The notes beneath the pieces were generated by a model that worked only from the letters and a program-made list of their open reading frames with translations, ran no database searches and had not been told where the DNA came from. Made by a program: the position numbers and the translations under genes. A stretch of 64,000 nt of DNA. Source: Helicobacter valdiviensis. GTDB taxonomy: Bacteria; Campylobacterota; Campylobacteria; Campylobacterales; Helicobacteraceae. Below, piece by piece: positions 47,161 through 56,650 of the stretch (the stretch's first letter is position 1; the number at the start of each line of letters is the position of its first letter). The stretch is taken from NCBI RefSeq assembly GCF_003245365.1, contig NZ_NBIU01000001.1, positions 1 to 64,000 of the forward strand, in the 5' to 3' direction.

Positions 47161-47976
47161 ATGAAAAAATATAGATTTTTGATTTTTAGAAGGATTATCC
47201 AAATAGGTTTATTGTTTTTGTATATATTGGGGACTTATCAAAGTTTTTGGATTTTAAAAGGAAATCTTAGTTCATCTTTAATCTTTAATACTATACCCTT
47301 AAGCGATCCTTTTGCTATTTTACAGTTGGTTTTTAGTGGAGCTATGGTAGGAGCAAATGCTTTGATTGGAGCGTTGATTGTTTTGCTTTTTTATGGTTTG
47401 TTTGCAAGGAGGGCATTTTGTGCTTATGTGTGTCCGCTAAACTTAGTAACTGACTTTGCAAATTTTTTAAGAAGAATTTTGAAGATTGATGGGCTAAATA
47501 GTTCATTAAGCTTAAAGAGAAGTTTGCGTTATTATATCTTGGCTCTTTCACTGATACTTTCAAGTATTTTTGGCTTGGCAGCTTTTGAAGCAATTAGTCC
47601 TATTGGAATATTGCATAGAGGGTTGATATTTGGTTTTGGGCTTGGGATATTTGGTGTTTTAGTTGTGTTTTTGTTGGATTTGTTTGTGGTAAAGAATGGT
47701 TTTTGTGGGCATTTGTGTCCGCTTGGAGCCTTTTATTCACTAATAGGGCGTTTTGCACTTTTAAAAGTGCAATATGATTTGGAAGCCTGCACAAACTGCT
47801 TAGAATGCAAAAAGATTTGCCCAGAAAAGCAAGTATTAAGCTTGGTGGGTAAAAGAAGCGGTATTGTAAATGCGGGTGAATGTATAGTGTGTGGTAGATG
47901 TATAGAAGTGTGTGAAGATAATGCACTAAAATTTAATCTAATAAATTTTGCTAAAAGGAAAAACAATGGTTTATAA
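47161..47976 (+). CDS. napH: Quinol dehydrogenase membrane subunit NapH
   Basis: 271 residues from ATG 47161 (MKKYRFLIFRR), one base past the napG stop. Four membrane helices carry the cytoplasmic CxxxCP motifs CAYVCPL and CGHLCPLG, and the C-terminal part has two 4Fe-4S motifs (CTNCLECKKICP, CIVCGRCIEVCE). It takes electrons from menaquinol and passes them to NapG. The stop overlaps napB by 11 bases. Confidence 0.95.
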   Translation: MKKYRFLIFRRIIQIGLLFLYILGTYQSFWILKGNLSSSLIFNTIPLSDPFAILQLVFSGAMVGANALIGALIVLLFYGLFARRAFCAYVCPLNLVTDFANFLRRILKIDGLNSSLSLKRSLRYYILALSLILSSIFGLAAFEAISPIGILHRGLIFGFGLGIFGVLVVFLLDLFVVKNGFCGHLCPLGAFYSLIGRFALLKVQYDLEACTNCLECKKICPEKQVLSLVGKRSGIVNAGECIVCGRCIEVCEDNALKFNLINFAKRKNNGL

Positions 47977-48493
47977 AAAAATGTTATTAGCCTCCATGGC
48001 TTTGGCGTTAGTATTTTTTGGTTGTCAAGCAGACAAACAGGGAATAGGTGAAGATGAGCTTGGGCTTAGAAAAAGCACGCTTTTTAACGAAAATGCAAGT
48101 ATTCAAGCCTTTGATTATGAGGGTGCAAAAGCAGCAGGAGAATCCACACTTTTGCAAAGGTCTTTTGAAAATGCTCCTCCTTTGATTTCTCATAGTTTAG
48201 AAGGGTTATTACCTATCACAAAAGAAAACAATTCTTGCACCTCTTGCCATTTACCAGAAATTGCAGAAGCAGTGGGTGCGGTTGCGATGCCAAAATCGCA
48301 TTTTTATAATTTTAGAACCCATAAAGATTTAAAAGGGCAAATGGATGAAAATCGCTTTAATTGTGTAGCTTGTCATGTGCCACAAGTGGATGCACAACCT
48401 TTAGTGAAAAATAATTTTTCACCAGAGTTTCGTCAAAAAGATGGTATTTCTAAGTCTAATCTTTTGGATGTTTTAAATGAGGGAGTAAAATAA
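47966..48493 (+). CDS. napB: Di-haem cytochrome c subunit NapB
   Basis: 175 residues from ATG 47966 (AAAAGGA before it). A signal sequence leads to VFFGCQAD, which resembles a poor lipobox, so cleavage by signal peptidase I or II is open. The haem c motifs are CTSCH and CVACH, with the distal His residues usual for NapB (for example SHSLEG and KSHFYNF). It passes electrons to NapA. Its stop overlaps the napF ATG by one base. Confidence 0.95.
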   Translation: MVYKKMLLASMALALVFFGCQADKQGIGEDELGLRKSTLFNENASIQAFDYEGAKAAGESTLLQRSFENAPPLISHSLEGLLPITKENNSCTSCHLPEIAEAVGAVAMPKSHFYNFRTHKDLKGQMDENRFNCVACHVPQVDAQPLVKNNFSPEFRQKDGISKSNLLDVLNEGVK

Positions 48494-48999
48494 TGTTAAA
48501 AAGGAGAGAGATTTTTTCTATTTTTACTTCAAAAAATAAAAAAGAGATTTTAATTCTCCCTCCTTATAATAATGATAGAAGTCTTTTTGATAAAATTTGT
48601 AAAGAATGCAATCAAGCTTGCAAGGAAGCTTGTAAAGTTTCTAGCAAGATTTATCAAGAGGGTATTATATGGCAAAAAGATGGGAAGCCTTATATAGATT
48701 TTACAACTAGAGGTTGCACTTTGTGTCAAGAATGTGCTAAAGCTTGTGAATATGATGTTTTGAAGGTTCAAGAAGAGCCAAACTGGAATATAAAATTTTC
48801 TATTGATGTGTTAAAATGTTTATCACATCAAAAAACTATGTGTTTTACCTGTAAGGATGTGTGCCAAAGTATTACGGGCAAAAAAAATGTGATTGCATTT
48901 GTGGGTATGTTTTATCCTAAGATTGAGAAGGATTGCATAGGTTGTGGATTTTGTGTAAGTGCTTGTCCAACTTATGCAATAACTTGGAGTGAGAGATGA
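48493..48999 (+). CDS. napF: Ferredoxin-type maturation protein NapF
   Basis: 168 residues, no leader peptide, so cytoplasmic. Four Cys clusters are seen: CKECNQACKEACK, CTLCQECAKACEYD, CFTCKDVC and CIGCGFCVSACP; the first and third are atypical. In other bacteria NapF interacts with NapA before export and helps load its iron-sulphur cluster. Overlaps napL by four bases (ATGA). Confidence 0.9.
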   Translation: MLKRREIFSIFTSKNKKEILILPPYNNDRSLFDKICKECNQACKEACKVSSKIYQEGIIWQKDGKPYIDFTTRGCTLCQECAKACEYDVLKVQEEPNWNIKFSIDVLKCLSHQKTMCFTCKDVCQSITGKKNVIAFVGMFYPKIEKDCIGCGFCVSACPTYAITWSER

Positions 49000-49958
49000 A
49001 GATTATTTTATTGTTTTTATGTATGATTGGGCTACTTTTTGGGGTGAGTGCTACACATAAGATAGAATTAGAAGAAAATATTACTTCTATGGTGAATTTT
49101 GATAAAGAATTGCTTGTTGCTACAGATAGTGGAAGTGTCTATGCTATAGAGTGGAAAGAGGATTTTTTAGAATTAAAAGTAAATAAAATTATTCAGCTAG
49201 AAAAAATCCATAATTTTTTTGGTGAGGATGTTTTGCCAAAAATTTTTTCACTAGATAAATTAGAAGATAGACTTTTGATATTATCTCAAGGAGATGATGG
49301 AGGGAAAAATCTATTGATTTACAAAGAAAGTCTAAGGCAAGTTTTTTCTTCTAAGGATGCCCTCAATATAAAAAAAGCAAGTTTTTTAGATAAAAAGCAT
49401 ATATTTTTAGCTCTTGCTAGTAATGAAATTATTCTTTATGACTTAGAAGATAAAAAGACAAAATACCAAAAGCAACTTTCAGAAGCTAGTTTTTCAGATT
49501 TTTCTTTAAGCGAGAATAGAAAAGAATTTATTTTAGGCTGTGAATCGGGGATTTTATATTATGGAGATACTTATAGTGGAGAGATTTTAAAAACTTATGA
49601 AGGGATTAATAAAGATAATGTTTATCAAGTAAAAATGGCACAAAATAAGCAAGGAGAGAAGGTGTTTGTAAGTGCTGGACAAGATAGAGTGGTTGGGGTT
49701 TATACAGATAAAAGCAGTAAAAAATTAGAAGCTGATTTTTTGGTTTATAGTATAGGAGTTGATAAGGAGGCTATAAAGGTTGCTTTTCCTTTTAATGAAA
49801 AGAGTGATATTAGGGTTTATGATCTTATAGAGAATAAAGAGATAGAAAAATTACAAGGGCATCAAAATTTGCTAAATAGCATTATTTTTCTTAATGAAGA
49901 GTGGCTAGTGAGTGCAGAAGATGGAAAAAATATTTATTTTTGGAAGTTAGGGAGATAA
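48996..49958 (+). CDS. napL: Beta-propeller protein NapL
   Basis: 320 residues with a Sec signal (MKIILLFLCMIGLLFGVSA). WD40-like strands recur through the protein (for example KVFVSAGQDRVVGVY, EWLVSAEDGKNIYFWKLG), giving a predicted periplasmic propeller. NapL is particular to Campylobacterota nap operons, is found between napF or napB and napD, and has no proven role. Confidence 0.88.
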   Translation: MKIILLFLCMIGLLFGVSATHKIELEENITSMVNFDKELLVATDSGSVYAIEWKEDFLELKVNKIIQLEKIHNFFGEDVLPKIFSLDKLEDRLLILSQGDDGGKNLLIYKESLRQVFSSKDALNIKKASFLDKKHIFLALASNEIILYDLEDKKTKYQKQLSEASFSDFSLSENRKEFILGCESGILYYGDTYSGEILKTYEGINKDNVYQVKMAQNKQGEKVFVSAGQDRVVGVYTDKSSKKLEADFLVYSIGVDKEAIKVAFPFNEKSDIRVYDLIENKEIEKLQGHQNLLNSIIFLNEEWLVSAEDGKNIYFWKLGR

Positions 49959-49959
49959 A

Positions 49960-50325
49960 ATGCAAGATTATAATGTTTCAAGTGTAGTGGTGATGTGTAA
50001 GCCAAAAGATATGTTGGATTTATGGGAGAAGCTACCTAAAATTGTAGGGGTTGAATGCCACTATCAAGATGAAAGTGGGAAAATTGTTATTACAATAGAG
50101 GCAAGTTGCATTGAAGAGGAGATTAAGATTTTAAAGCAAGTAGAAGCACTAAAAGGAGTAATTGTTGCACAAATGATGTATAGCTATCATCAAAAAGAAC
50201 TAGAAAGTTTGGAAGAAAAAATGCAGCAAAGTTTTCAAGTTCCAGATATTCTAAAAGAAAAGGTGGATGCAAAAAATATTGTCTATGGGGGAAATGTGGA
50301 AGAGCATTTTAAGAAGATAAAGTAG
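49960..50325 (+). CDS. napD: Tat-signal chaperone NapD
   Basis: 121 residues, cytoplasmic. NapD binds the twin-arginine signal of NapA and prevents early export. The family start (NVSSVVVMCKPKDMLDLWEK) and the ferredoxin-like strand pattern with VECHYQDESGKIVI are clear; a charged C-terminal extension (about 90-121) is longer than in E. coli NapD. Last gene of the operon, one base past the napL stop. Confidence 0.92.
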   Translation: MQDYNVSSVVVMCKPKDMLDLWEKLPKIVGVECHYQDESGKIVITIEASCIEEEIKILKQVEALKGVIVAQMMYSYHQKELESLEEKMQQSFQVPDILKEKVDAKNIVYGGNVEEHFKKIK

Positions 50326-50450
50326 AGTAAATATTAATAAATAGGCTATTTGGGACTTATTTAAAACTATAAGAAATAGAAAAACAAAAAAGTTTTAAAT
50401 GTTTTAAAAATAAGATTTTAGATTGCTTTGCTAATTGTTGATAATTTTTT
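50326..50450. other. Gap after the nap operon
   Basis: No clear terminator hairpin; AT-rich. The decayed repeat gene begins at 50451 on the other strand. Confidence 0.4.
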
Positions 50451-50870
50451 CTATTGTTGTAAGAGTATAGGTGTGCTAACTTTATTATTGTTATTATATG
50501 TAAAGCAAAGTGTGGTAGTTTCTTTTGTGTTAGCATAAGGGTTTAATTTGTAGCAGTCCAAAGAGTTGCCCTTAATAGATTGTGCTTCTTGTAGAATGCC
50601 ATGTAAATATTGCATATTAGCTCACAACGATGAGAGAGGTTTATAATGACATTTTGCCCATCATTATAAGTAAAACACAGTGTTGCGTGATAATCTAAAG
50701 GAATTACCATAATCTTATATTTATAATTGCCACAGTCTCTTATGAAGCCTTGTAATAACTTTAGATTGCTTTAGAGCTAAACTCCTTGTAACATGGGGAG
50801 ATAAGCAATGACACTCTGTTAAGTCATTGTATGAGTTAATGCAGTGTTGCATGGCAATCTAAAATGTTAA
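50451..50870 (-). pseudogene. Decayed gene made of repeats with the motif TLCFTYN
   Basis: Read on the minus strand, three diverged copies of one module appear. The last (50451-50615, open for 54 codons) reads LDCYKLNPYANTKET then TTLCFTYNNNNKVSTP. The middle one (about 50630-50745) reads DCGNYKYKIMVIPLDYHATL then CFTYNDGQNVIIN, in another frame. The first (about 50760-50845) keeps the DNA likeness (TTGCCATGCAACACTG) but has several stops. Frames are broken between modules. The shared pattern is L.G...DC.YK....TLCFTYN....V, a short Cys-paired repeat. I do not recognise the family. Confidence 0.5.
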
Positions 50871-50936
50871 ATTCTTTGCTATTGAAGGCCTCTTTTGAAG
50901 ATAGATAAGTGATGGATAGACTTGTTAGTTATTTAT

Positions 50937-52328
50937 TTAGAAATTTTCTTCAAACCAGCCTGCAATGTCGCTTCTAATTGTTTGCTTAAGTGCAATTCCA
51001 GCTAGAAAATCATCTGTTTTGGCTTTTTTCAAAAGCGTGGCAAGTCCATTTCTGAATTTAGAAAGATAGGGGTGATCTATTTGAGTGCAATCTCCTAAAA
51101 ATACAATTCTAGAATCTTCAGCCATTCTTGTCCCAATAAGCTTTACAATGGAATTTGGTGCATTTTGCACTTCATCAAAGATGACAAACTTTTTAGAAAT
51201 ACTTACACCTCTTGCATGTGCGATATCCATAACTTCAATATTGTGTTTTTGTATAAAATATTCTGTGGCCTCTTTGCTTTCTATGCTATTGGCATCGCCT
51301 TTGTATTCAATTCTTTTAGCAAGCGATTCTTTTTGCATTTTGGTTATCATAAAATTAATAGCACTAAAAAGCGGATACATAAAATAATTTAGTTTTTGAT
51401 TTTCATCACCTTTTCTAAAGCCAAGTTCCGCTTCTTTATCATTTGCAGTAATAGTGTTGCGTAGATAGATAATCCCGCTTACAGCACCCTTTTTTAAAAG
51501 ATGCAAACCAGCTTGAAGAGCAATAAGCGTTTTGCCACTACCAGTTGCACCACTGCAAATGGTAATTTTGTTTTTAGGATGGGTAAGAAGAGTGTAGAAA
51601 AATTTTTGCTCCAAATTGATGGGATTGATATAGAGTTTATCTTCTTTGATTTTTTCATCAAAATTAATAAGCTCTAAAGTATTGTCTATTTTAATACCAT
51701 AGTGTTTTTTACCTGTTAAATAAAGAGAACTTTCGGTATTATCAAGTTCTGTAATTTCTAATAAACTCCAATTGCTCAATGCTTTAAAATCATCATTATT
51801 GTGTAAATCCTCTAAAATGCTATTTTGATGTGCGCTAAAGCTGGAGAGAAATTCTATTTTTTGTGGATTTTCTATTTTATCACGCATAAGAGATTGGGAG
51901 GGAAGGTTATTAGAAATTGCATAGACTTTTAAGGCAATATCATTAGTTAAAAGAATACAATCATAATCTTTAGCAATTTCAAAAATCCTTGCATCATTTA
52001 GCCCATAATCTAAAGATTGTGTTTTATAGTGTGTGCGATGGATAATGTGTAGAGGGATTTTGCAATGGTTATATTCTAAAAAGATTTGTTGGAGAGTATC
52101 TCTTTGCTTTGGAGCAAAAATAGAAGGTAAGCTCATCTCATCTAAGACATTACGGAAAAATTCCCTTGCAAAATAGCCTCTTTCATTCTCTAAAGTTTTT
52201 TTGCTATCAAGCTCATGGAGAGTAATGTCGCTAATAAAGATGTGGTTTTCTCCATTTTGATAAAGAAAATAGAGATTTTCCACATCATCTAAGATAATGG
52301 AAGTGTCAATTAAATAACGCTTAGTCAT
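50937..52328 (-). CDS. PIN-domain/PhoH-like ATPase
   Basis: 463 residues from ATG 52328 (MTKRYLIDTSIILDD). Residues 1 to about 140 form a PIN ribonuclease-like domain with acidic residues in LIDTSI, LHELD and LLTNDIA. The PhoH ATPase domain (from about 250) has Walker A GATGSGKT and Walker B FVIFDEVQNA, with GDCTQID after it. Such PIN-PhoH (PhoH2-like) proteins are thought to be RNA helicase-nucleases. ATG overlaps the nrdA stop by one base (TAATG), so it is translationally coupled to the reductase gene. A function in ribonucleotide metabolism is not implied by the family. Confidence 0.9.
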   Translation of the reverse strand: MTKRYLIDTSIILDDVENLYFLYQNGENHIFISDITLHELDSKKTLENERGYFAREFFRNVLDEMSLPSIFAPKQRDTLQQIFLEYNHCKIPLHIIHRTHYKTQSLDYGLNDARIFEIAKDYDCILLTNDIALKVYAISNNLPSQSLMRDKIENPQKIEFLSSFSAHQNSILEDLHNNDDFKALSNWSLLEITELDNTESSLYLTGKKHYGIKIDNTLELINFDEKIKEDKLYINPINLEQKFFYTLLTHPKNKITICSGATGSGKTLIALQAGLHLLKKGAVSGIIYLRNTITANDKEAELGFRKGDENQKLNYFMYPLFSAINFMITKMQKESLAKRIEYKGDANSIESKEATEYFIQKHNIEVMDIAHARGVSISKKFVIFDEVQNAPNSIVKLIGTRMAEDSRIVFLGDCTQIDHPYLSKFRNGLATLLKKAKTDDFLAGIALKQTIRSDIAGWFEENF

Positions 52329-54691
52329 TATTGACAGTTTAAACATTCAATGGATCTATCCATTGTTTCTTCTGCTTCTACACTTTGTGAGCGTAAGTAA
52401 TAAGTAGATTTTAAACCTAGTCTCCAAGCTAGTGAATAAATATCATTTAAGTATTTTCCGCTTGCTTTATCTAAGGTGATAAAGATATTTGTGCTTTGCC
52501 CTTGATCAATCCATTTTTGTCTAATAGCGGCAGCTTTTATGATATTTGTCTGATCTACCTCATAGGCTGAAGTGTAATAGTTCCAATTTTCTAAACTTAA
52601 ATTTGGTGCTACAACTGGTATTAAACCGCTTAGATTTTCTTCAAACCATTTGCGTTTATAGATGGGTTCAATGGTTTGTGTGGTGCCTACTAGAATAGAA
52701 ATGGAGCTTGTAGGAGCGATTGCCATTAAATAACCATTTCTTATTCCTTTTGTTTTAACTTCTTCTCTTAAGATGTCCCAGTCATATACATAAGCAAACA
52801 AACCGCCTCTATCCACCAATGCTTTAGCTTCTTGGTTGGCTCTGTCAATAGGCAAGATACCTTGCGACCAAGAAGAGCCGACAAAATCACTATAAACGCC
52901 TTTTTCTTGTGCAAGATCACAACTTGCTTTAATAGCATTGTAGCTAATCATTTCCATAAGTTCATCAATGGTTTCTAGGTGTTTTTGGCTACCCCATTCA
53001 ATCTTTTTTTCTGCAAGCATTTGTGCTTCGCCCATTACACCAAGTCCAATAGCACGGTTATCTAGATTTGTAACTTTTACTTTTCTATTAGGATAGAAGT
53101 TTAAATCTACTACATTATCTAGCATTCTAATAGCAATAGGCACAATGCGTTCTATATCTTCTTTGGTGTGAATTTTAGAAAGATTAATAGAAGCTAAATT
53201 GCATACAGCAGTTTTGCCTTCATTTGCTTCTCTTTGGGCGATAAAGACTTTTTTGCCATTAATGCTATCTGTAGAAGTGATTTTATTAGAAACCTTTTTG
53301 ATTCCTAAATCTGTAATAATTTCTTGATATTCTGGATAATCACAAATTGTGCCATCTTCAAACTCTACTCTAATAAAGCAATCATTTGGGGCAGTGTTTT
53401 GGAAAATCTCTGTGCAAAGATTAGAGCTTCTAATAATGCCAGAATGGGAATTTGGATTTGCTCTATTTGCATTATCTTTAAAGCATAAGAAAGGAGAGCC
53501 CACCTCAAAATAATTAGTAAGGATTTTTTTCCACAATTCTTTAGCTTTAATGGTTTGTTTAGGAATGTTTGGATCTTGCTCGTATTCTTTATATCTTGCC
53601 TCAAAAGCCTCTCCATAGAGTTCTGTTAAATCAGAACAAGCCAGTGCATCAAAAAGATTCCATAATCCATCTTCAGCTACCCTTTTCATAAACAAATCTG
53701 GAATCCATAAAGCAGGGAAGAGATCGTGTGTTCTTCTTCTTTCTTCTCCGCTATTTTTCTTAATATCTACAAAATCAAAAATATCACTATGCCAAGGCTC
53801 TAAATATACTGCTATAGCACCTTTTCTAGTGCCTAATTGATCTACTGCTATTGCTATATCATTAGTGATTTTTAAAAAGGGAATTACCCCTCCAGCTGCA
53901 TTTTTGTGTCCATCAATAAAGCTACCAAGTCCTCTAATTTTAGAAAAATCCCAGCCAATACCACCACCATATTTACTTAAAAGTGCCATTTCTTTATAAG
54001 AGTCAAAAATTCCTTCAATATTATCAGGGCAACTCCCAACATAGCATGAGCTAAGTTGGTGGCGTGGCGTTCTAGCATTAGAAAGAGTGGGGGTAGCAGC
54101 CATAACCTCAAAGCGTGAGAGTAAATCATAAAATTGCTCAGCCCAATGGTTAGGATCTTTTTCATTTTGTGCTAAAAACATAGCAATTCCCATAAACATA
54201 TGTTGTGGTAATTCTATGGGGTTACCTTCTTTATCTTTTAGTAAATATCTATCATAGAGGGTTTTAATGCCTAAATAGGTAAATTGCAAATCTCTGCTAG
54301 TATCAATTTTTTTATCCAATCTTGCAAGATCAAATTTTTCTTTCATTCCTTTGATAATGCGATTTTCTTTTTCTCCAAGTTCTAAATATTCTTTTAAGGT
54401 CTTATAACCATTAAAGCCATTTACTCTATGGTAAAGATCGTATAAAAAAAGTCTTGCAGCCACATAAGTCCAATTAGGACAATGCACATCAATCTTATCT
54501 ACTGCGGTTTTGATAAGTGTTTGCTGGATTTCTTGAGTGGTGATTTTATCTCTAAATTGCAATTTTGCATCCACTTCTAGCTCACTTTGTGAAACACCTT
54601 CTAAACCTATTACAGAATCTTTGGTGTATTTTTGGATTTTGGTTACATCTAGTGGTTCAATTCTGCCATTTCTTTTGATAACTGTTAGCAT
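52328..54691 (-). CDS. nrdA: Class I ribonucleoside-diphosphate reductase, alpha subunit
   Basis: 787 residues. It makes deoxyribonucleotides with the radical supplied by NrdB. An N-terminal ATP-cone (TVIKRNGRIEPLDVTKI) is followed by the barrel with the catalytic cysteines in SSCYVGSCPDN and SNLCTEI, and the C-terminal shuttle pair CLNC at the very end. NrdB is not in the window. It follows typA on the same strand after ten bases. Confidence 0.97.
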   Translation of the reverse strand: MLTVIKRNGRIEPLDVTKIQKYTKDSVIGLEGVSQSELEVDAKLQFRDKITTQEIQQTLIKTAVDKIDVHCPNWTYVAARLFLYDLYHRVNGFNGYKTLKEYLELGEKENRIIKGMKEKFDLARLDKKIDTSRDLQFTYLGIKTLYDRYLLKDKEGNPIELPQHMFMGIAMFLAQNEKDPNHWAEQFYDLLSRFEVMAATPTLSNARTPRHQLSSCYVGSCPDNIEGIFDSYKEMALLSKYGGGIGWDFSKIRGLGSFIDGHKNAAGGVIPFLKITNDIAIAVDQLGTRKGAIAVYLEPWHSDIFDFVDIKKNSGEERRRTHDLFPALWIPDLFMKRVAEDGLWNLFDALACSDLTELYGEAFEARYKEYEQDPNIPKQTIKAKELWKKILTNYFEVGSPFLCFKDNANRANPNSHSGIIRSSNLCTEIFQNTAPNDCFIRVEFEDGTICDYPEYQEIITDLGIKKVSNKITSTDSINGKKVFIAQREANEGKTAVCNLASINLSKIHTKEDIERIVPIAIRMLDNVVDLNFYPNRKVKVTNLDNRAIGLGVMGEAQMLAEKKIEWGSQKHLETIDELMEMISYNAIKASCDLAQEKGVYSDFVGSSWSQGILPIDRANQEAKALVDRGGLFAYVYDWDILREEVKTKGIRNGYLMAIAPTSSISILVGTTQTIEPIYKRKWFEENLSGLIPVVAPNLSLENWNYYTSAYEVDQTNIIKAAAIRQKWIDQGQSTNIFITLDKASGKYLNDIYSLAWRLGLKSTYYLRSQSVEAEETMDRSIECLNCQ

Positions 54692-54701
54692 AACCCCTCC
54701 C

Positions 54702-56501
54702 TTATTTATTCTTTCTTTTTCTTTGTGTTGGATCGAGCACTTTTTTTCTAATTCTAATATTTTTTGGAGTTACTTCTAAGATTTCATCTTCTTCAATCCA
54801 TTCTAATGCACGCTCTAGATTTAAATCTCTAGGTGGAGTGAGCTTGATTGCATCATCGCTCCCACTAGCACGCATATTTGTTAAATGTTTTGCTTTAACT
54901 GGATTAACATCTAAATCATTTTCTCTTGAATGCTCACCTATAATCATACCTACATAAACCTTAGTTTGTGGTGGGATAAATAAAACTCCTCTTTCTTGAA
55001 TATTACCTAAAGAAAAAGGTGTGGCTTCACCATTTTCCATAGAAATTAAAGCACCATTGCTTCTAGTTTCTACACTTCCACTAAAGGGGCGAAATTCCAA
55101 AAAGCTATTATTCATAACGCCTTCCCCTTTGGTATCTGTTAAAAATTCACTTCTATATCCAATTAATCCACGAGCAGGAATCTCAAATTCTAATCTTGTA
55201 TATCCTTCTCCCATAGGATTCATGGCTTTTAATTCTGCTTTTCTTCTACCTAATTTTTCAATAACACTTCCAGAATAATCTTGTGGGGTATCAATTACTA
55301 AAGATTCAAAAGGCTCGCATCTTTGCCCCTCAATTTCTTTTACAATTACTTCAGGACGCGAGATACTAAATTCATAATCTTCTCTTCTTAGGTTTTCAGC
55401 CAAGATTGTAATTTGTAATTCCCCTCTACCGCTTACTTTAAACTTACCTTCTCCTAATTCCTCTACTTTCATGGCAATATTTGTTTGCATTTCTTTTTCT
55501 AGGCGTTCTTTTAGCTTATTGGCAGTTACATGTTTGCCTTCTGTCCCTGCAAAAGGAGAGTCATTTACAGCAAAATTAACACTCATTGTAGGTTCTTCTA
55601 AATGCATAGGATCTAGTGGGATAGGATTATTGGGATCTACAATAGAATCGCCTACATTAATAGAGTGAAAACCAGCTAATGCTACAATATCGCCAACTTT
55701 TGCTTCATCAATTTCAGTCCTTGCTAAACCATAAAATCCAATGAGTTTTGTTATTTTTCCAGTAACTTTCTCACCATTGCTTTTTGCAAGCATTACATTT
55801 TCACCCTTTTTTACCTTGCCATTAAAAATTCTAGCAATTCCGATTTTCCCTACATAATTATCATAATCTAGTGTGAAAATTTGGATTTGAAGTGGGCTAT
55901 CCTCTGTGCCACTAGGGGTTGGGACATGCTCTAAAATCGCATCAAAAAGAGGTTCTAAATTCTTTTTCTCATCTTCTAGGTTTTTAATAGCATATCCATC
56001 GCGTGCTGCTGCATAAACTACAGGAAAATCAAGCTGTTTTTCATTAGCACCCATAGCAGCAAAAAGATCAAACACCTCATCTACTACTCTATCAGGTTGT
56101 GCTGCGGGTTTGTCTATTTTATTAACAACAACAATAGGGCAAATGCCAAGACTAAGTGCTTTTTTAACAACAAATTTAGTTTGTGGCATTACCCCTTCTT
56201 GTGCATCTACTAAAAGCAATACTCCATCTACCATTTTTAAAACACGCTCAACTTCTCCCCCAAAATCAGCGTGTCCGGGAGTATCAATAATATTAATTTT
56301 TGTATTTTTATAAGTAATTGCAGTATTTTTAGAAAGGATTGTGATACCTCTTTCTTTTTCAATATCATTGCTATCCATTACGCGTTCATCTACTTGCTCA
56401 TGGCTTGCAAATGTTCCAGATTGACGCAATAAACCATCTACTAAGGTTGTCTTGCCGTGATCTACGTGGGCTATTACTGCGATATTTCTAATCTCTTGCA
56501 T
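54702..56501 (-). CDS. typA: Ribosome-associated GTPase TypA/BipA
   Basis: 599 residues. A translational GTPase related to EF-G, involved in ribosome assembly and stress adaptation. The G domain has [10 protein letters not shown], the switch region [24 protein letters not shown] and NKIDKP; domains II, III and V follow, and the C-terminal domain is basic ([17 protein letters not shown]). Full length; nothing unusual seen. Confidence 0.96.
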   Translation of the reverse strand: MQEIRNIAVIAHVDHGKTTLVDGLLRQSGTFASHEQVDERVMDSNDIEKERGITILSKNTAITYKNTKINIIDTPGHADFGGEVERVLKMVDGVLLLVDAQEGVMPQTKFVVKKALSLGICPIVVVNKIDKPAAQPDRVVDEVFDLFAAMGANEKQLDFPVVYAAARDGYAIKNLEDEKKNLEPLFDAILEHVPTPSGTEDSPLQIQIFTLDYDNYVGKIGIARIFNGKVKKGENVMLAKSNGEKVTGKITKLIGFYGLARTEIDEAKVGDIVALAGFHSINVGDSIVDPNNPIPLDPMHLEEPTMSVNFAVNDSPFAGTEGKHVTANKLKERLEKEMQTNIAMKVEELGEGKFKVSGRGELQITILAENLRREDYEFSISRPEVIVKEIEGQRCEPFESLVIDTPQDYSGSVIEKLGRRKAELKAMNPMGEGYTRLEFEIPARGLIGYRSEFLTDTKGEGVMNNSFLEFRPFSGSVETRSNGALISMENGEATPFSLGNIQERGVLFIPPQTKVYVGMIIGEHSRENDLDVNPVKAKHLTNMRASGSDDAIKLTPPRDLNLERALEWIEEDEILEVTPKNIRIRKKVLDPTQRKRKNK

Positions 56502-56576
56502 GGATTGTCCTCTAACAAATTTTATAAAAGGTGGAATTCTACAAAAATAATGCTTAAAAAATAAGCGAAAATAAAA

Positions 56577-56590
56577 GGAATGAAATTTGC
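56577..56590 (+). promoter_or_regulatory. RpoN (sigma-54) promoter of the fliK-flgD-flgE operon
   Basis: GGAATGAAATTTGC has GG and GC exactly ten bases apart, with TTGC before TTTT, a good -24/-12 element. It lies 61 bp upstream of the fliK ATG. Hook genes in Helicobacter and Campylobacter are known to be RpoN-dependent. Confidence 0.65.
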
Positions 56591-56650
56591 TTTTAGCTTT
56601 TTAGTTAAAGTTTTTTATTAAACATAAAATACAAGCAATGAGGTTTTATA

